Source: an uncultured Ruminococcus sp. (GTDB lineage: Bacteria; Bacillota; Clostridia; UBA1212). From it: DNA of 64,000 bases. The notes beneath the pieces were generated by a model. It worked only from the letters and a program-made list of their open reading frames with translations. It was not told where the DNA came from and did not search any database. The position numbers and the translations under genes are program-made. This document shows positions 17,647 to 28,566 of this stretch, piece after piece. The stretch is from the NCBI GenBank assembly GCA_902792515.1, contig CADAZX010000002.1:16414-80413 (forward strand), read 5' to 3'. Every line of letters starts with the position of its first letter. The stretch's first letter is position 1.

Positions 17647-19104
17647 ATGAACCGGAAGTTTTTGAAAAGGATATTGCAGCTGGCAATAATTGTGATGGTT
17701 GCGGCGAGTCTTATTTTTGTCGTTTCCGTGATACTCAACGGGATCAACAAGAGTTTCCACTCAAAAGACGACAAAAATCCAACGGCTGCGCCTGACGTGA
17801 ATCCGACCGGAATCGCGGGAGACCCGACAGAAGCGGGGGAATCGGAAACACCGGAGGCGACGCAGGCGCAGAACACGCCTGAACCGACGCAGGAACCGCA
17901 GCTGATTACGTATAAAGACGTCAGCATGCTCGCGGCGGGCGACGTTATGGTCTACGAGTCGATGTGGGTTTCCGCGAAGCAGTACGGCGGCGACAGGTAC
18001 GACTTTTCGGAGCTGACGAAATACGTTTCCGAGATCATAAAAGACGCCGACGTGGCTGTTTTCAACCTTGAGACGAACTGCGCGGGCGAGGAGATCGGCT
18101 ACAGCGCGTATCCGCTTTTCAACTCGCCTGACAACATTATTACGACGATGAAGGACGCGGGGTTCGACGTGGCGCTTTTCGCGAACAATCACACGTACGA
18201 CAAAGGCCACCGCGGGCTGATCCGCACGCAGGAGATTCTCGCGCAGAACAACCTTAAAGTAATCGGCGCAAGGACGTCGGAAAGTGCGAAGAGCTACGGT
18301 GTTTTCGAGTTTGGCGGAGTCAGGTTCGGAATGATGAATTTCTGCTACGAGGACGGCCCGGAAGACAAAATGACCGACAGAACGTGCAAATACCTGAACT
18401 GGAACCGTCTCGACGACCAGGATATCCCGCTGGTCGACACGTTCAACCGCACGAGGCTCGACGATTTTTACACGGAAGCCGCAAGCCGGATCGCGGAGAT
18501 GAAGGCACAGGGAGCGGATCTGATCGTTCTGTTTATGCACTGGGGCTCCGAGTACGAAGAGGCCGCCAACAGCGAGCAGAAGACGATCGCGAAAAAAATG
18601 TGCGACCTCGGCGTCGACGTTCTTGTCGGAGGCCATTCGCACACGGTCGAGCCCACGGAGAAAGTCGTTTCGTCGGACGGAAGCAGAAAGATGCTCTGCT
18701 TCTACTCGCTCGGCAACTACACGAGCGCCCAGAACCGTGCGACGTTCAAGGCGGGAACCGAGTTCGCGTGGCTCACCGAAAACGAGCTCATGGCGAAGTT
18801 CGTCGTCAGAAAGTACTCGACAGGCGAGACGATCGTGCTCAACGCGCAGTACTATCCGTGCTGGATGCACCGCCACACCGTCGACGAAAGGCTCGTTTTT
18901 AACGTAGTTCCGCTCGAAAAAGCGCTTGCGAGCGACGATTCGAAGGCGCGCTACGGTCTGCTTGAGAGCTCGTTCGGAGTCGATCACGCTACGACGGCTT
19001 ACAGGTACATCGTGAATCTCGTCAAATCGGGAATCGAGGACTTTAACTCGAGCGTTGTTCTGCCGTACGAGGCAGGGGATCCGAGGCTCGCGCCAGGGTA
19101 CTGA
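17647..19104 (+). CDS. CapA/PGA-synthesis-type membrane-anchored phosphoesterase-fold protein
   Basis: A 485-residue protein with an N-terminal transmembrane anchor (about 10-32), a Pro/Thr/Glu-rich linker (45-85) and a CapA domain. Motifs include SMLAAGDVMVYESMW, VAVFNLETNCAG, VALFANNHTYDKG, LIVLFMHWGSEYE and VLVGGHSHTVEP, all typical of the poly-gamma-glutamate capsule protein CapA family (related to metallophosphatases). The true substrate in most members is unknown. It follows the degenerate phosphoesterase by 96 bases and may be co-transcribed with it. Confidence 0.85.
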   Translation: MNRKFLKRILQLAIIVMVAASLIFVVSVILNGINKSFHSKDDKNPTAAPDVNPTGIAGDPTEAGESETPEATQAQNTPEPTQEPQLITYKDVSMLAAGDVMVYESMWVSAKQYGGDRYDFSELTKYVSEIIKDADVAVFNLETNCAGEEIGYSAYPLFNSPDNIITTMKDAGFDVALFANNHTYDKGHRGLIRTQEILAQNNLKVIGARTSESAKSYGVFEFGGVRFGMMNFCYEDGPEDKMTDRTCKYLNWNRLDDQDIPLVDTFNRTRLDDFYTEAASRIAEMKAQGADLIVLFMHWGSEYEEAANSEQKTIAKKMCDLGVDVLVGGHSHTVEPTEKVVSSDGSRKMLCFYSLGNYTSAQNRATFKAGTEFAWLTENELMAKFVVRKYSTGETIVLNAQYYPCWMHRHTVDERLVFNVVPLEKALASDDSKARYGLLESSFGVDHATTAYRYIVNLVKSGIEDFNSSVVLPYEAGDPRLAPGY

Positions 19105-19185
19105 CGCAGACGGTTTTTGCCGGGGCAGGGAAAGAACGCCCAAAAGCCGGCCTTCATGCGGACACGGCTGGGGAGAGGCTGAAAA

Positions 19186-19962
19186 ATGATCGCTAACTAC
19201 CATACACATACAACAAGATGCAACCACGCGGTCGGGACCGACCGCGAGTATGTAGAGGCCGCAGTTGCCGCGGGAATGAAAACGCTGGGGTTTTCCGACC
19301 ACAGCCCGTATATTTTTCCCGAAGAGTTCGGAAACTACTATTCGGGATTCAGAATGCGGCCCGAGGCTTTTCCGGGCTACGTTCAGTCGCTGACGGCGCT
19401 GCGGGATGAGTTCAAGGGAAAAATCGACGTTCATATCGGGGTCGAGATCGAGTACTATCCGGTGTGTTTTGAAAAAACGGAGAAGTTTTTGAAGGACGGC
19501 GGGGTCGAGTATTTTCTGCTCGGACAGCATTTTACCGGGAACGAAGCGGACGCGGGCGCGATTTACGCGGGTTCGCAGCCCGGGAACAGGGAGAAGTTTG
19601 TCGAGCACACGGACACGATCGTGAAGTGCATCGAGAGCGGAAAGTTTTTCTATATCGCGCACCCGGACGTTTTCAGGTATGAGGCGGACGACGTTTTCTA
19701 TAAAGAGACGGTCGCCAGAATCTGCGAGGCGTCGAAAAAGCACAACGTGCCGCTGGAGATAAACCTTTTGGGGTACAGGGGGCGCAGGTACTACCCGAAG
19801 CCGCTTTTCTGGCAGGTCGCGGGAGAGGTTGGCGCGCCGGTCGTGATCGGCGTGGACGCGCACGACCCGGGGATGCTTCTTGATGCGGACGAGGTTGCCG
19901 AAGCGGCGATGCGTGATTTCGCGGAGTACGGCCTTAAGTACGTGGAGCCGGAACTTGGTTGA
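19186..19962 (+). CDS. PHP-domain phosphatase, histidinol-phosphatase-like
   Basis: A 258-residue PHP domain with metal-binding MIANYHTHTTRCNHA (HxH), LGFSDHSPYIFP, HIGVEIEYYP, GQHFTG, FYIAHPDVFRY and VVIGVDAHDP. This ligand set matches HisK-type histidinol phosphatases and tyrosine phosphatases of the same family. No other his genes are near, so histidine biosynthesis cannot be claimed from context. It ends at the bidirectional terminator facing atpC. Confidence 0.82.
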   Translation: MIANYHTHTTRCNHAVGTDREYVEAAVAAGMKTLGFSDHSPYIFPEEFGNYYSGFRMRPEAFPGYVQSLTALRDEFKGKIDVHIGVEIEYYPVCFEKTEKFLKDGGVEYFLLGQHFTGNEADAGAIYAGSQPGNREKFVEHTDTIVKCIESGKFFYIAHPDVFRYEADDVFYKETVARICEASKKHNVPLEINLLGYRGRRYYPKPLFWQVAGEVGAPVVIGVDAHDPGMLLDADEVAEAAMRDFAEYGLKYVEPELG

Positions 19963-20023
19963 ACCGGTAAGGTAAAGCGCGGTCAACCGAACCGGAAACG
20001 TGAAATAAAAGAGAAATAAAAGC

Positions 20024-20050
20024 AAAAAGGTCCCGCGGAGGACCTTTTTT
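20024..20050. terminator. Bidirectional terminator between PHP gene and atpC
   Basis: AAAAAGGTCC and GGACCTTTTTT form a perfect hairpin with T runs on both strands, serving the plus-strand PHP gene and the minus-strand ATP synthase operon. Confidence 0.88.
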
Positions 20051-20081
20051 AATGCCTGAAAAACTTAGAAAACCGGAAGCT

Positions 20082-20483
20082 TTATTTTTTCGACGCGACG
20101 GCGAGACGCGACATTGCGCGAAGGAGTCTTGCCTTCGCTGCGGCCTCTTCGGTGGCGTCCTTTGCCTGCTTGATGAGTTCCTCGGCGTGCTTTTTGGCCG
20201 CGATGGCGCGGTTGACGTCGATTTCATCGGCGTATTCGAACGTGGTGACGACAAGACTGACTTTTTTGCCCGAAACGGAGACGAAACCGCCGGAGATCGC
20301 GGCGAGACGGCTCTTTTTGTCGACCGTTATTTTTGCGCGGCCGGTGCCGACCGTGGCAAGGTAGTCGATGTGACCCGGCAGGATCTCGACGTCGCCTTCG
20401 GTGGTGCGAACGAGCAGGCGCTCGGCTTCTCCGGAAAACGGGCGGTTGTCGGGTGTGACTATTTCAAGATGAAAAGTGCTCAT
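20082..20483 (-). CDS. atpC: F1F0 ATP synthase epsilon subunit
   Basis: Central-stalk subunit of 133 residues with beta-sandwich motif LEIVTPDNRPFSGEAE and VEILPGHIDYLATVG, then a helical hairpin of Ala/Lys/Glu (DVNRAIAAKKHAEELIKQAK), which in other species inhibits ATP hydrolysis. It is the last gene of the operon; the 128-base gap to atpD contains short repeats. Confidence 0.93.
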   Translation of the reverse strand: MSTFHLEIVTPDNRPFSGEAERLLVRTTEGDVEILPGHIDYLATVGTGRAKITVDKKSRLAAISGGFVSVSGKKVSLVVTTFEYADEIDVNRAIAAKKHAEELIKQAKDATEEAAAKARLLRAMSRLAVASKK

Positions 20484-20507
20484 TTAAGGGATCGCGCCTC
20501 CTTTCCG

Positions 20508-20557
20508 GTGCGACTGAGGTGCGCTTGAGATGCGTCTGAGATGCGCTTGCTCCTGAG
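20508..20557. repeat. Short imperfect tandem repeats in the atpD-atpC gap
   Basis: Four imperfect copies of a unit close to TGCGYYTGAGA follow one another at about 10-12 base spacing. They are not part of any gene. Confidence 0.55.
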
Positions 20558-20611
20558 AACGGCTAAAAAGCTACTCAGAGAGCGTTTTTAAGAAAAAGAA
20601 TTTTAAGCGGA

Positions 20612-22066
<1,455 letters not shown>

Positions 22067-22084
22067 TTATTGCAGCGTTTTTGC

Positions 22085-22168
22085 GGCGCTTTCTAAGACG
22101 CTTTGGTGCTTCAACGGCGTTTTCTAAGGCGCTTTGGTGCTTCAACGGCGCTTTCTAACGCGCTTTCC
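22085..22168. repeat. 31-bp direct repeats between atpG and atpD
   Basis: Units starting GGCG(C/T)TTTCTAAGRCGC at 22085, 22116 and 22147 are spaced exactly 31 bases; the third is incomplete. They fill the gap between the two genes. Confidence 0.85.
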
Positions 22169-22175
22169 AAACTTT

Positions 22176-23048
22176 CTAAAGCGCTTCGGCGCCGGAAACG
22201 ATTTCCGTGATCTCCTGGGTGATGATGGCCTGGCGGGCGCGGTTGTAGCGGAGCGTCAGGTTGTCGATCATTTCGGATGCGTTTTTGTTGGCGGAGTTCA
22301 TCGCGGTCCTGCGGGCGCCGCACTCGGAGGCGAACGATTCGCAAACCGCTATGTAAATTGAACCGCCGAGGTAGTCGGGAACGATGCTCGCGAGCATTTC
22401 CTCGGGTTTGCCCTCGTAAACGGGCTCGTAGGGGCGCTGCATTTTCGCATTTTCGACGGCGTTTTCGTCGAGAGGCGCGAACGGAAGGAGCGTTTTGTGG
22501 TCGGGAACCTGCGAGAGAATCGACACGAAGTTGGTGTAGACGATCTCTACGCGGTCGATCTTCTTTTCGAGGAACAACGTGACGACGAGCTTGCCGATGG
22601 CGAGGGCGTTGCTGACGCCGAGACTCTGAAGCGACGAAAACTCTTCGGAAACGATCTCATTGCCGGGCTTCGAAAAATGTTCGAGCGACTTGCGGCCTAT
22701 CGGCAGATAGCAGCTTGAGCCGCCGATGCGCTCTTCGAGCAGCGCGGTCAGCTTGAAAACGTTGTTGTTGAAGCCGCCCGCAAGGCCGCGGTCGCCTGCT
22801 ACGACGATGTAGCAGGTCTTCGGATTCTCCCTTTTTTCGGCAAAAACCGACTCCGCGGTCGCCGAGTACGTTCTTATGTCGGAGATGGCCTCGAAGAGGG
22901 CGGTCTGGTACGGACGCGAGTTTTCGGCGCGCTCCTTTGCACGGCGCAGCTTCGAAGTCGCGACAAGCTCCATAGCCTTGGTTATCTGCATAGTGTTTTT
23001 CACGCTTTTCATGCGCGCTTTAATGTCGTTCATTGTGGCGGCAGCCAT
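22176..23048 (-). CDS. atpG: F1F0 ATP synthase gamma subunit
   Basis: Rotor shaft of the F1 motor, 290 residues. The N-terminal helix MNDIKARMKSVKNTMQITKA and the C-terminal helix (MIDNLTLRYNRARQAIITQE) form the coiled coil; the core has IVVAGDRGLAGGFNNNVFKL. All standard blocks are present. Confidence 0.96.
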   Translation of the reverse strand: MAAATMNDIKARMKSVKNTMQITKAMELVATSKLRRAKERAENSRPYQTALFEAISDIRTYSATAESVFAEKRENPKTCYIVVAGDRGLAGGFNNNVFKLTALLEERIGGSSCYLPIGRKSLEHFSKPGNEIVSEEFSSLQSLGVSNALAIGKLVVTLFLEKKIDRVEIVYTNFVSILSQVPDHKTLLPFAPLDENAVENAKMQRPYEPVYEGKPEEMLASIVPDYLGGSIYIAVCESFASECGARRTAMNSANKNASEMIDNLTLRYNRARQAIITQEITEIVSGAEAL

Positions 23049-23118
23049 GTTTTTGCCCTCCTTTCAGCCTTAACCGGCGAAGTCAAAATTAAAGATAAAA
23101 TCAAGACCGGAGATCGTG

Positions 23119-24639
23119 TCAGGCCTTGGTGTCCTCGAAAAACCGCTCTTTTGTGGCGGCAATCGCTTCGCGGAGCTCGTCCTCGTCCTCTTTTGTGAGC
23201 TGCCCGGTGGTGCGGATCCGCTCAAGCAACGAGTCATAAACCGCGGTCAGCGTGTCGAAAAGCTCGCTCTCGAAGTCGTGGATCTTCTCCACGGGAACGT
23301 CCTTCAAGAGGTTGTTGACGACCGCGTAAATGATTGCGACCTGGAGCTCGACCGGAACGGGTGAGTTGCGGTCCTGCTTCAAGACTTCGACGATTCTGCG
23401 GCCCTGCGCGAGCCTTGCCTTGGTGTCTTCGTCGAGATCGGAACCGAACTGCGCGAAGCCCGCGAGCTCGCGGTACTGCGAGTAGAGGAGCTTGAGCTGG
23501 CCGGAAACCTTTTTCATCGCCTTGATCTGGGCGCTACCGCCGACTCGCGACACGGAAATACCCGGGTTGACGGCGGGGCGGATGCCCTCGTGGAAGAGTT
23601 CGGTCTCAAGGAAGATCTGACCGTCCGTAATTGAAATAACGTTGGTCGGGATGTAGGCCGAAACGTCGCCGGCCTGTGTTTCGATAATGGGAAGCGCGGT
23701 GAGCGAACCTCCGCCGTATTCGGGAGCGAGGCGCGCGGCGCGTTCGAGAAGCCTGGAGTGGAGGTAGAAAACGTCGCCCGGGTAGGCTTCACGTCCGGGC
23801 GGACGGCGGATAAGCAGCGAGAGAGCGCGGTAGGCGACGGCGTGCTTCGAGAGGTCGTCGTATACAACGAGAACGTCCTGCCCGCGGTCCATGAAATACT
23901 CGCCGATGGCGCAGCCCGTGTAGGGGGCGATGTACTGGAGCGGGGCGGATTCGGAAGCGGACGCCGAGACGACGATAGTGTAGTCCATGGCGCCGTTTTT
24001 GTAGAACGTGTCGACGACGTTTGTGACGGTGGACTGTTTTTGACCGATCGCGACGTAGACGCAGATACAGTTTTTGCCGCGCTGGTTCAGGATCGTGTCG
24101 GTCGCGATGACGGTTTTGCCTGTCTGGCGGTCGCCGATAATGAGCTCGCGCTGGCCGCGGCCGATCGGAATCATGGAGTCGATGGCCTTGATGCCGGTCT
24201 GGAGAGGCACGGAAACGGATTTGCGCTCGATAATGCCGTATGCGCGGCGCTCGATCGGGCGGTACTCGGCGGCGTCGATCGGACCTTTCGCGTCGATTGG
24301 CTGGCCGAGAGCGTTCACGACGCGGCCGATGAGAGACTCGCCGACCGGAACCGAGACGACGCGGCCGGTGCGCTTGACGATGCTGCCCTCGCTAATACCT
24401 ATGTCGCTTCCGAGAAGAACCGCGCTGACGAGATTTTCCTCGAGGTTGAGCGCCATTCCGAACGTGCCGTTCGCGAACTCGAGGAGCTCGTTCGACTTGC
24501 ACTTTTCGAGGCCGTGAACCTTCGAGATGCCGTCGCCGACGGAAATAACGTAGCCGACTTCGTCCTGCTCGATCTCGCGGGAGTAGTTCCTGATTTGTTC
24601 CTTTATTACTTTGCTGATGTCGTCAATTCCGGACTTCAT
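23119..24639 (-). CDS. atpA: F1F0 ATP synthase alpha subunit
   Basis: Non-catalytic hexamer subunit, 506 residues. It shows [21 protein letters not shown]-loop [40 protein letters not shown] (with the Arg finger further on in [15 protein letters not shown]) and the usual C-terminal bundle. The start follows atpH by 161 bases. Confidence 0.97.
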   Translation of the reverse strand: MKSGIDDISKVIKEQIRNYSREIEQDEVGYVISVGDGISKVHGLEKCKSNELLEFANGTFGMALNLEENLVSAVLLGSDIGISEGSIVKRTGRVVSVPVGESLIGRVVNALGQPIDAKGPIDAAEYRPIERRAYGIIERKSVSVPLQTGIKAIDSMIPIGRGQRELIIGDRQTGKTVIATDTILNQRGKNCICVYVAIGQKQSTVTNVVDTFYKNGAMDYTIVVSASASESAPLQYIAPYTGCAIGEYFMDRGQDVLVVYDDLSKHAVAYRALSLLIRRPPGREAYPGDVFYLHSRLLERAARLAPEYGGGSLTALPIIETQAGDVSAYIPTNVISITDGQIFLETELFHEGIRPAVNPGISVSRVGGSAQIKAMKKVSGQLKLLYSQYRELAGFAQFGSDLDEDTKARLAQGRRIVEVLKQDRNSPVPVELQVAIIYAVVNNLLKDVPVEKIHDFESELFDTLTAVYDSLLERIRTTGQLTKEDEDELREAIAATKERFFEDTKA

Positions 24640-24800
24640 CGTATCACCAACTTTAACCTTTCAGTAAGTTCCGCGGTCGCGGGAAAGTGAGAGTGAGAGT
24701 TCAAAAGAGCCTTGCGGCATGTTCCCGGACCGTTAAACCGAGAGAAGCGGGCTTACCGGGAGTTTTTGCCTTTTTACAGGTAAAAATACACTTTATAAAA

Positions 24801-25343
24801 TCAAACTTTCGCCCCGAGGAGCGCCTTCTTGATGCGCGCGAGAGCGGCCTTGAGAGAGCCGTCGCGCTGGATCCCGCCGTAGCGAAGATTGATGCCTCCG
24901 AGAACGGAGGGGTCGACAACGTTTTTGATGACGACCTGTTTGCCTGTCTCGGCCTCCAACTTGACGCGCAGCTTTTCGAGCTGGGCCTCTTTCATCGGGA
25001 CCGCGGTAACGGCCGTGACGCGTTCGATTCCGCGGACTTCGTCGCATGCGCTGCGGTATGCCTTGAGAACGCTCTCGGTGCGGAAAAACTCACGTTTTTC
25101 ACAGAGAATTTTCAAAAGGCTCACGAGGTCCGTGTCGAGCCCGGCAAAAGCTTCGCCGATAAGAGCGAGCCTTTCCGCGGTGGGAAGCGCGGGCGTGTCG
25201 GCGAGGGTGGCGTATTTAGGGAACGAACAGAGAATCCCGCTGACGGTGTCCGCGTCAGCAAGAACGCTGTCGGTTGTTCCGCGCTCCTCGGTAAGAAGGA
25301 GCAGTGCCTTCCCGTATTCGCCGGCGTCAATCATTTTCGTCAC
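24801..25343 (-). CDS. atpH: F1F0 ATP synthase delta subunit
   Basis: Peripheral-stalk subunit, 180 residues, mainly helical, with the C-terminal family signature DPSVLGGINLRYGGIQRDGS (normally (D/E)xxLIGGxxxxxG). It overlaps the end of atpF by 17 bases, which implies translational coupling. Confidence 0.93.
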   Translation of the reverse strand: MTKMIDAGEYGKALLLLTEERGTTDSVLADADTVSGILCSFPKYATLADTPALPTAERLALIGEAFAGLDTDLVSLLKILCEKREFFRTESVLKAYRSACDEVRGIERVTAVTAVPMKEAQLEKLRVKLEAETGKQVVIKNVVDPSVLGGINLRYGGIQRDGSLKAALARIKKALLGAKV

Positions 25344-25857
25344 CCATTTTGCTGATAAAATCGTCGATAAGCTGAGCGTGTTCCTCTTCGCTGACGTCGC
25401 GGGCGATAACGGCAGACGCGATACTTATCGCCATGCCGGAAACCTCGTCCTTGATGTCGCTGACGGCCTGCTTCTTTTCGAGTTCGATCTGTTCCTCGGC
25501 GCGCGCAAGAACACGGGCGGCCTTTTCGTCGGCCTCCCGGAGAATCGTCTCCTCCTTGAGCTGCGCTTTTCTGATCGCGGTTCTGACGATCTCGTCGCTC
25601 TCCTCTTCGGCCTTTTCGAGGCGTTCCTCGTACTCGGCCTTCATGGCGGCGGCGTCCGTTTTGGACGATTCCGCGTCGGCGTACATGTCGTCAACCTCCT
25701 TCTGCCGCTCGTCGATCATTTTCTTGACGGGCTTGAAAAGGAACTTGCGAAGAATCAGATACACGAGAAGAAGGTTAATCCAGGCGATGATCATCGTCCA
25801 GAAATTGGTGCCGATAAAACTCTCGAACTTATCGGTAAAAACCTGAAAGTCAACCAT
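25327..25857 (-). CDS. atpF: F1F0 ATP synthase b subunit
   Basis: Peripheral stalk, 176 residues. One N-terminal transmembrane helix (NFWTMIIAWINLLLVYLIL) is followed by a charged coiled coil rich in Glu/Lys/Ala and a C-terminal VSEEEHAQLIDDFI. Position between atpE and atpH is standard; the 248-base gap to atpE holds short imperfect repeats around AATTCGGGA (about 25975-26010). Confidence 0.94.
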   Translation of the reverse strand: MVDFQVFTDKFESFIGTNFWTMIIAWINLLLVYLILRKFLFKPVKKMIDERQKEVDDMYADAESSKTDAAAMKAEYEERLEKAEEESDEIVRTAIRKAQLKEETILREADEKAARVLARAEEQIELEKKQAVSDIKDEVSGMAISIASAVIARDVSEEEHAQLIDDFISKMGDEND

Positions 25858-26105
25858 TGAATCACTCTTCCACGTTTGATAATGCGGAAATCACGCGAAA
25901 ACACGCTCCGCGACGGCGCTCCCAATCCCAAGGCGACCCGGCCCGGGCAGGCGAAAGTGCACTGACACGGGGAAGCGGGAAAGCGTGAATTCGGGAATTC
26001 GGGAATGCGGGAGACCGGACGGAAGGGAATCCGCGGGATCCGTTATTAATACGGCGCGATTAAAAACACCGCAGTGCGGCTTTTTCGCGTTGAAAGGCGG
26101 AAAAA

Positions 26106-26357
26106 TCAGCCTCTGAACACGAAGAGAAGCAGCAGAGCGATAATGAGCGAATAGATACCGGTACTCTCGGTGATCGCGCAGCCGAGAATCATGGTCGTTC
26201 TGAGCTCGGAAGAGGCTTCGGGCTGACGCGCGATTCCCTCGAGCGCCTTGCAGACAGCGTTGCCTTCGCCGAGAGCGGGAGCAACGGAACCGATCCCCAT
26301 AACGAGCGCAGCGCCGATAGCCCTTGCTACAAGTACCAATGCTGATGGCATATCCAT
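26106..26357 (-). CDS. atpE: F1F0 ATP synthase c subunit with two-carboxylate ion site
   Basis: Rotor ring proteolipid, 83 residues, two helices joined by the polar loop ARQPEA. The ion-binding carboxylate is E64 in AITESTGIYSL, with S65, T66 and Y69, the residue set of sodium-binding c subunits. On helix 1 the position that is Gln in the Ilyobacter tartaricus enzyme is E31 (PALGEGNAV), so each site has two carboxylates, a combination described for the Na+-driven rotor of Fusobacterium nucleatum. Na+ coupling is an inference from these residues. Start ATG 26357 has GGAGGT eight bases upstream. Confidence 0.95.
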   Translation of the reverse strand: MDMPSALVLVARAIGAALVMGIGSVAPALGEGNAVCKALEGIARQPEASSELRTTMILGCAITESTGIYSLIIALLLLFVFRG

Positions 26358-26440
26358 AAAAATTTACCTCCAAAATGATTTGTGTCGCCGCCGCCCCCTT
26401 TTTATCTTTGCGCGGGGGCGGCGCCTTCTTTACCAATGTT

Positions 26441-27310
26441 TTACACAGGAGCGGTTTTCGCCGCCTTTGCGGTCTTTGCGGCTTTTGCGGCCTCTTTCTC
26501 CGCCTTCCTTTTCGCTTTTTTCTCTGCCTGCTTCACGACGCGGCTGCCGGGTGCCGGCGGCGGGTTGTTCGTGGAGATGTAGACCATCGTCAGCAGTGAG
26601 AACACGAACGCCTGGATCAGCGACGAGAACAGGTCGAAATAGAGCGACAGAACCGCGGGAATTCCGATCTGGAAAACGGGCGGCATCACCGATGCGATCG
26701 TCGCGGGCAGCCCTTTAAAGACCATCGTCGAGAGAGCCGCGAGCGCCGCATAGACAATAGACATGAGAACGCCGCCGCCGGCGATGTTTCCGAAGTGACG
26801 GAAGGCCATCGCGATAGGCTGCGCGACTTCGCTGATAATATTGATCGGGAGAATGAACACGATCGGTTCGGCAAAGCCCTTGAGCCACTTGAAAAATCCG
26901 TTGTTGCGGATACCCTCATACCAGCAGAGCGCGGTCGTGACGAGCGCCCAGCCGAGAACGACCATCAGGTCGGCCGTCGTGGAGCGGAAAATCTTCGTAA
27001 GACCGATGAGACTGCCGAAAAGTGACGACAAAAAGAGGGTCCCTATATAAGGGGCGTACTTTGCGTTGTGCTTGCCCATCGTTGTCTCAACGAGGTTGTA
27101 GAGTGCGCTGACGCCTTTTTCGACAAGGACCTGTTTCTTTCCGGGGCGCTTGGTGAGGCCGCGGCCGCACACGATGCCGAGAATTATGAGCAAAATCGAG
27201 ACCGCGAAAAGTGAAATTGTGGTCTGCGTAACGTCAATGGCCATCGCGCCGTTAAACAAAGAAATGCGGAAATACACTTTCGCACCGGTTCCGATGTCTA
27301 AATTGTCCAT
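26441..27310 (-). CDS. atpB: F1F0 ATP synthase a subunit
   Basis: Membrane stator that carries ions to and from the c ring, 289 residues with five to six hydrophobic helices. The essential arginine lies in AMAFRHFGNIAGGGVL (RxFGN block), preceded by LPINIISEVAQPI and followed by the last helices (IQAFVFSLLTMVYISTNN). An unusual Lys/Ala-rich cytoplasmic tail (KQAEKKAKRKAEKEAAKAAK) extends the C-terminus by about 30 residues beyond the final helix. Confidence 0.95.
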   Translation of the reverse strand: MDNLDIGTGAKVYFRISLFNGAMAIDVTQTTISLFAVSILLIILGIVCGRGLTKRPGKKQVLVEKGVSALYNLVETTMGKHNAKYAPYIGTLFLSSLFGSLIGLTKIFRSTTADLMVVLGWALVTTALCWYEGIRNNGFFKWLKGFAEPIVFILPINIISEVAQPIAMAFRHFGNIAGGGVLMSIVYAALAALSTMVFKGLPATIASVMPPVFQIGIPAVLSLYFDLFSSLIQAFVFSLLTMVYISTNNPPPAPGSRVVKQAEKKAKRKAEKEAAKAAKTAKAAKTAPV

Positions 27311-27358
27311 TTTCTGCAGCCACCTCCTTTTACGGTCGTCTTTGTGTTTTTAGGCTGT

Positions 27359-27430
27359 CCCGTTTTCCGCGCAATTCCCATTTTCCGCGCAATTACCGTT
27401 CTCCGCGCAATTACCGTTTTCCGCGTAATT
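27359..27430. repeat. 18-bp tandem repeat between atpI and atpB
   Basis: Four consecutive 18-base units close to CCGTTTTCCGCGCAATTA start at 27359, 27377, 27395 and 27413. Confidence 0.85.
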
Positions 27431-27484
27431 CCGGATCTGCCGCCGCAGGGGGGCGAAAGCTCAAGAAACGGGCAGCCGCTGTAA

Positions 27485-27937
27485 TTACTTTTTCTTTTTC
27501 AAATAGCCGAAGAGCAGTATCAGAAGCTGAACGGCCACGAGCGCGATAACCGTCGCCAGCGGGTTGAAGACCGCCGGGAGAAGGAACGCCAGAATGAGAA
27601 TGCCCACCAAAAGCGCCATCCGGACGATAAATGAAACGGTTATGGCGGCTTTGACGCGCTGCTCGTGCTTTTTCTTGAACGCCTCGATCTCTTCTTCGGT
27701 CAGCTCGCGCGTTCCGCGTTCGGCCGCCGCCCTGTCGAAGGTCTTTCCGACAACGATCGTCAAAAGCGCCTGGTTGAACAGTCCGACAAACGCTCCGAGC
27801 AGCGCGCCGGTGATCACGTTCCAGCGAAATTTGCCTATAATAAGGTAAACTACCACTATGATCACGCACACGGCAAGCTCTCCGAGCGCGAGGAAAACGA
27901 GTTCCGGAACTGCCGGCTTCTTACTGTTCTCCGCCAT
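27485..27937 (-). CDS. atpI: ATP synthase subunit I (AtpI-like)
   Basis: A 150-residue membrane protein with four predicted helices (LGELAVCVIIVVVYLIIG; VITGALLGAFVGLFNQALL; AITVSFIVRMALLVGILILA; VIALVAVQLLILLFGYL) and a charged cytosolic loop between helices 2 and 3 (TREL TEEEIEAFKKKHEQ). The family is thought to help c-ring assembly. ATG 27937 has AGGAG seven bases upstream; it overlaps the upstream gene by 17 bases. Confidence 0.8.
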   Translation of the reverse strand: MAENSKKPAVPELVFLALGELAVCVIIVVVYLIIGKFRWNVITGALLGAFVGLFNQALLTIVVGKTFDRAAAERGTRELTEEEIEAFKKKHEQRVKAAITVSFIVRMALLVGILILAFLLPAVFNPLATVIALVAVQLLILLFGYLKKKK

Positions 27938-28241
27938 CTTCAAACTCCTTTTCGAGTCCTTTTTCGGGCGCTTCCCCGGGTCCGTTTTCGAGACCTTCCT
28001 CGAGCTCCTTCTGCCTCGCCTTTTCTGCCTCGGCCATTGCGAGCAGGTATTTCACCATCGAAACGAGTCCGACAAAAACTCCCAGAACGATCAGCACGGC
28101 GTAGATCCACGTGCCGACTCCGAATTTTTTCGTGAGCAGCATCGACACCAGAACCGCGACGGCGACCGGAGTGAGCAGGCTGAAGATCGCCTGAATGACC
28201 GAGTTTATGCCGAAGACGGTGCTGACAATGATTTTTTTCAT
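27921..28241 (-). CDS. AtpZ-like small membrane protein
   Basis: The first gene of the ATP synthase operon encodes 106 residues with two hydrophobic helices (SVIQAIFSLLTPVAVAVLVS and GTWIYAVLIVLGVFVGLVSM) and a long acidic tail (EEGLENGPGEAPEKGLEKEF). Size, topology and position match AtpZ/putative F0F1-ATPase subunit proteins that accompany atpI in Bacillota and have been linked to ion handling or assembly. The acidic tail is unusually long. Confidence 0.7.
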   Translation of the reverse strand: MKKIIVSTVFGINSVIQAIFSLLTPVAVAVLVSMLLTKKFGVGTWIYAVLIVLGVFVGLVSMVKYLLAMAEAEKARQKELEEGLENGPGEAPEKGLEKEFEDGGEQ

Positions 28242-28302
28242 GCTGGTTCGTCCTTTCGCGCGATGTCTCCGTCACGAAGACCGTGAAGACAAACACAGAT
28301 TT

Positions 28303-28331
28303 ATTATAATCCATTTTCGCGACGTGTTCAA
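28303..28331 (-). promoter_or_regulatory. ATP synthase operon promoter
   Basis: On the minus strand TTGAAC and TATAAT are 17 bases apart, about 60 bases upstream of the first gene. The 325-base gap 28242-28566 also contains the divergent promoter at 28465-28493 and a duplicated ACGCCTCGGGAA motif; nothing else was seen. Confidence 0.8.
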
Positions 28332-28464
28332 GAGTTTTCGAAAAACGGAAACGCCTCGGGAAGCTCGAAGGAACCGCTCCGCGAAACGCCTCGGGAAACG
28401 GCCTTTTCGACCGGAAAAGCCGGCGCAAAACCTCGAATTCCAACGAATTAAACGAAAAAAGATG

Positions 28465-28493
28465 TTGAAAAGCGGCCGGAAATCGAATATAAT
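28465..28493 (+). promoter_or_regulatory. Promoter of the DUF1846 gene
   Basis: TTGAAA, 17-base spacer, TATAAT, about 75 bases before the ATG. Confidence 0.8.
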
Positions 28494-28566
28494 AAAATCC
28501 CGTGGAAATATTATCAGGGATTCCGGCGGATCGGCGGGATTCCGGTATATGGAGGCGGGTTTTTTT

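Noticed and set aside
17761..20025. A 754-codon minus-strand frame opposite the CapA-like and PHP genes
   Set aside because: It is the antisense shadow of GC-rich genes, Arg/Val/His-rich, without a family match, while the plus strand encodes clear domains.
23758..24690. Long plus-strand frames opposite atpA and atpH
   Set aside because: atpA and atpH are unmistakable; these are antisense shadows.
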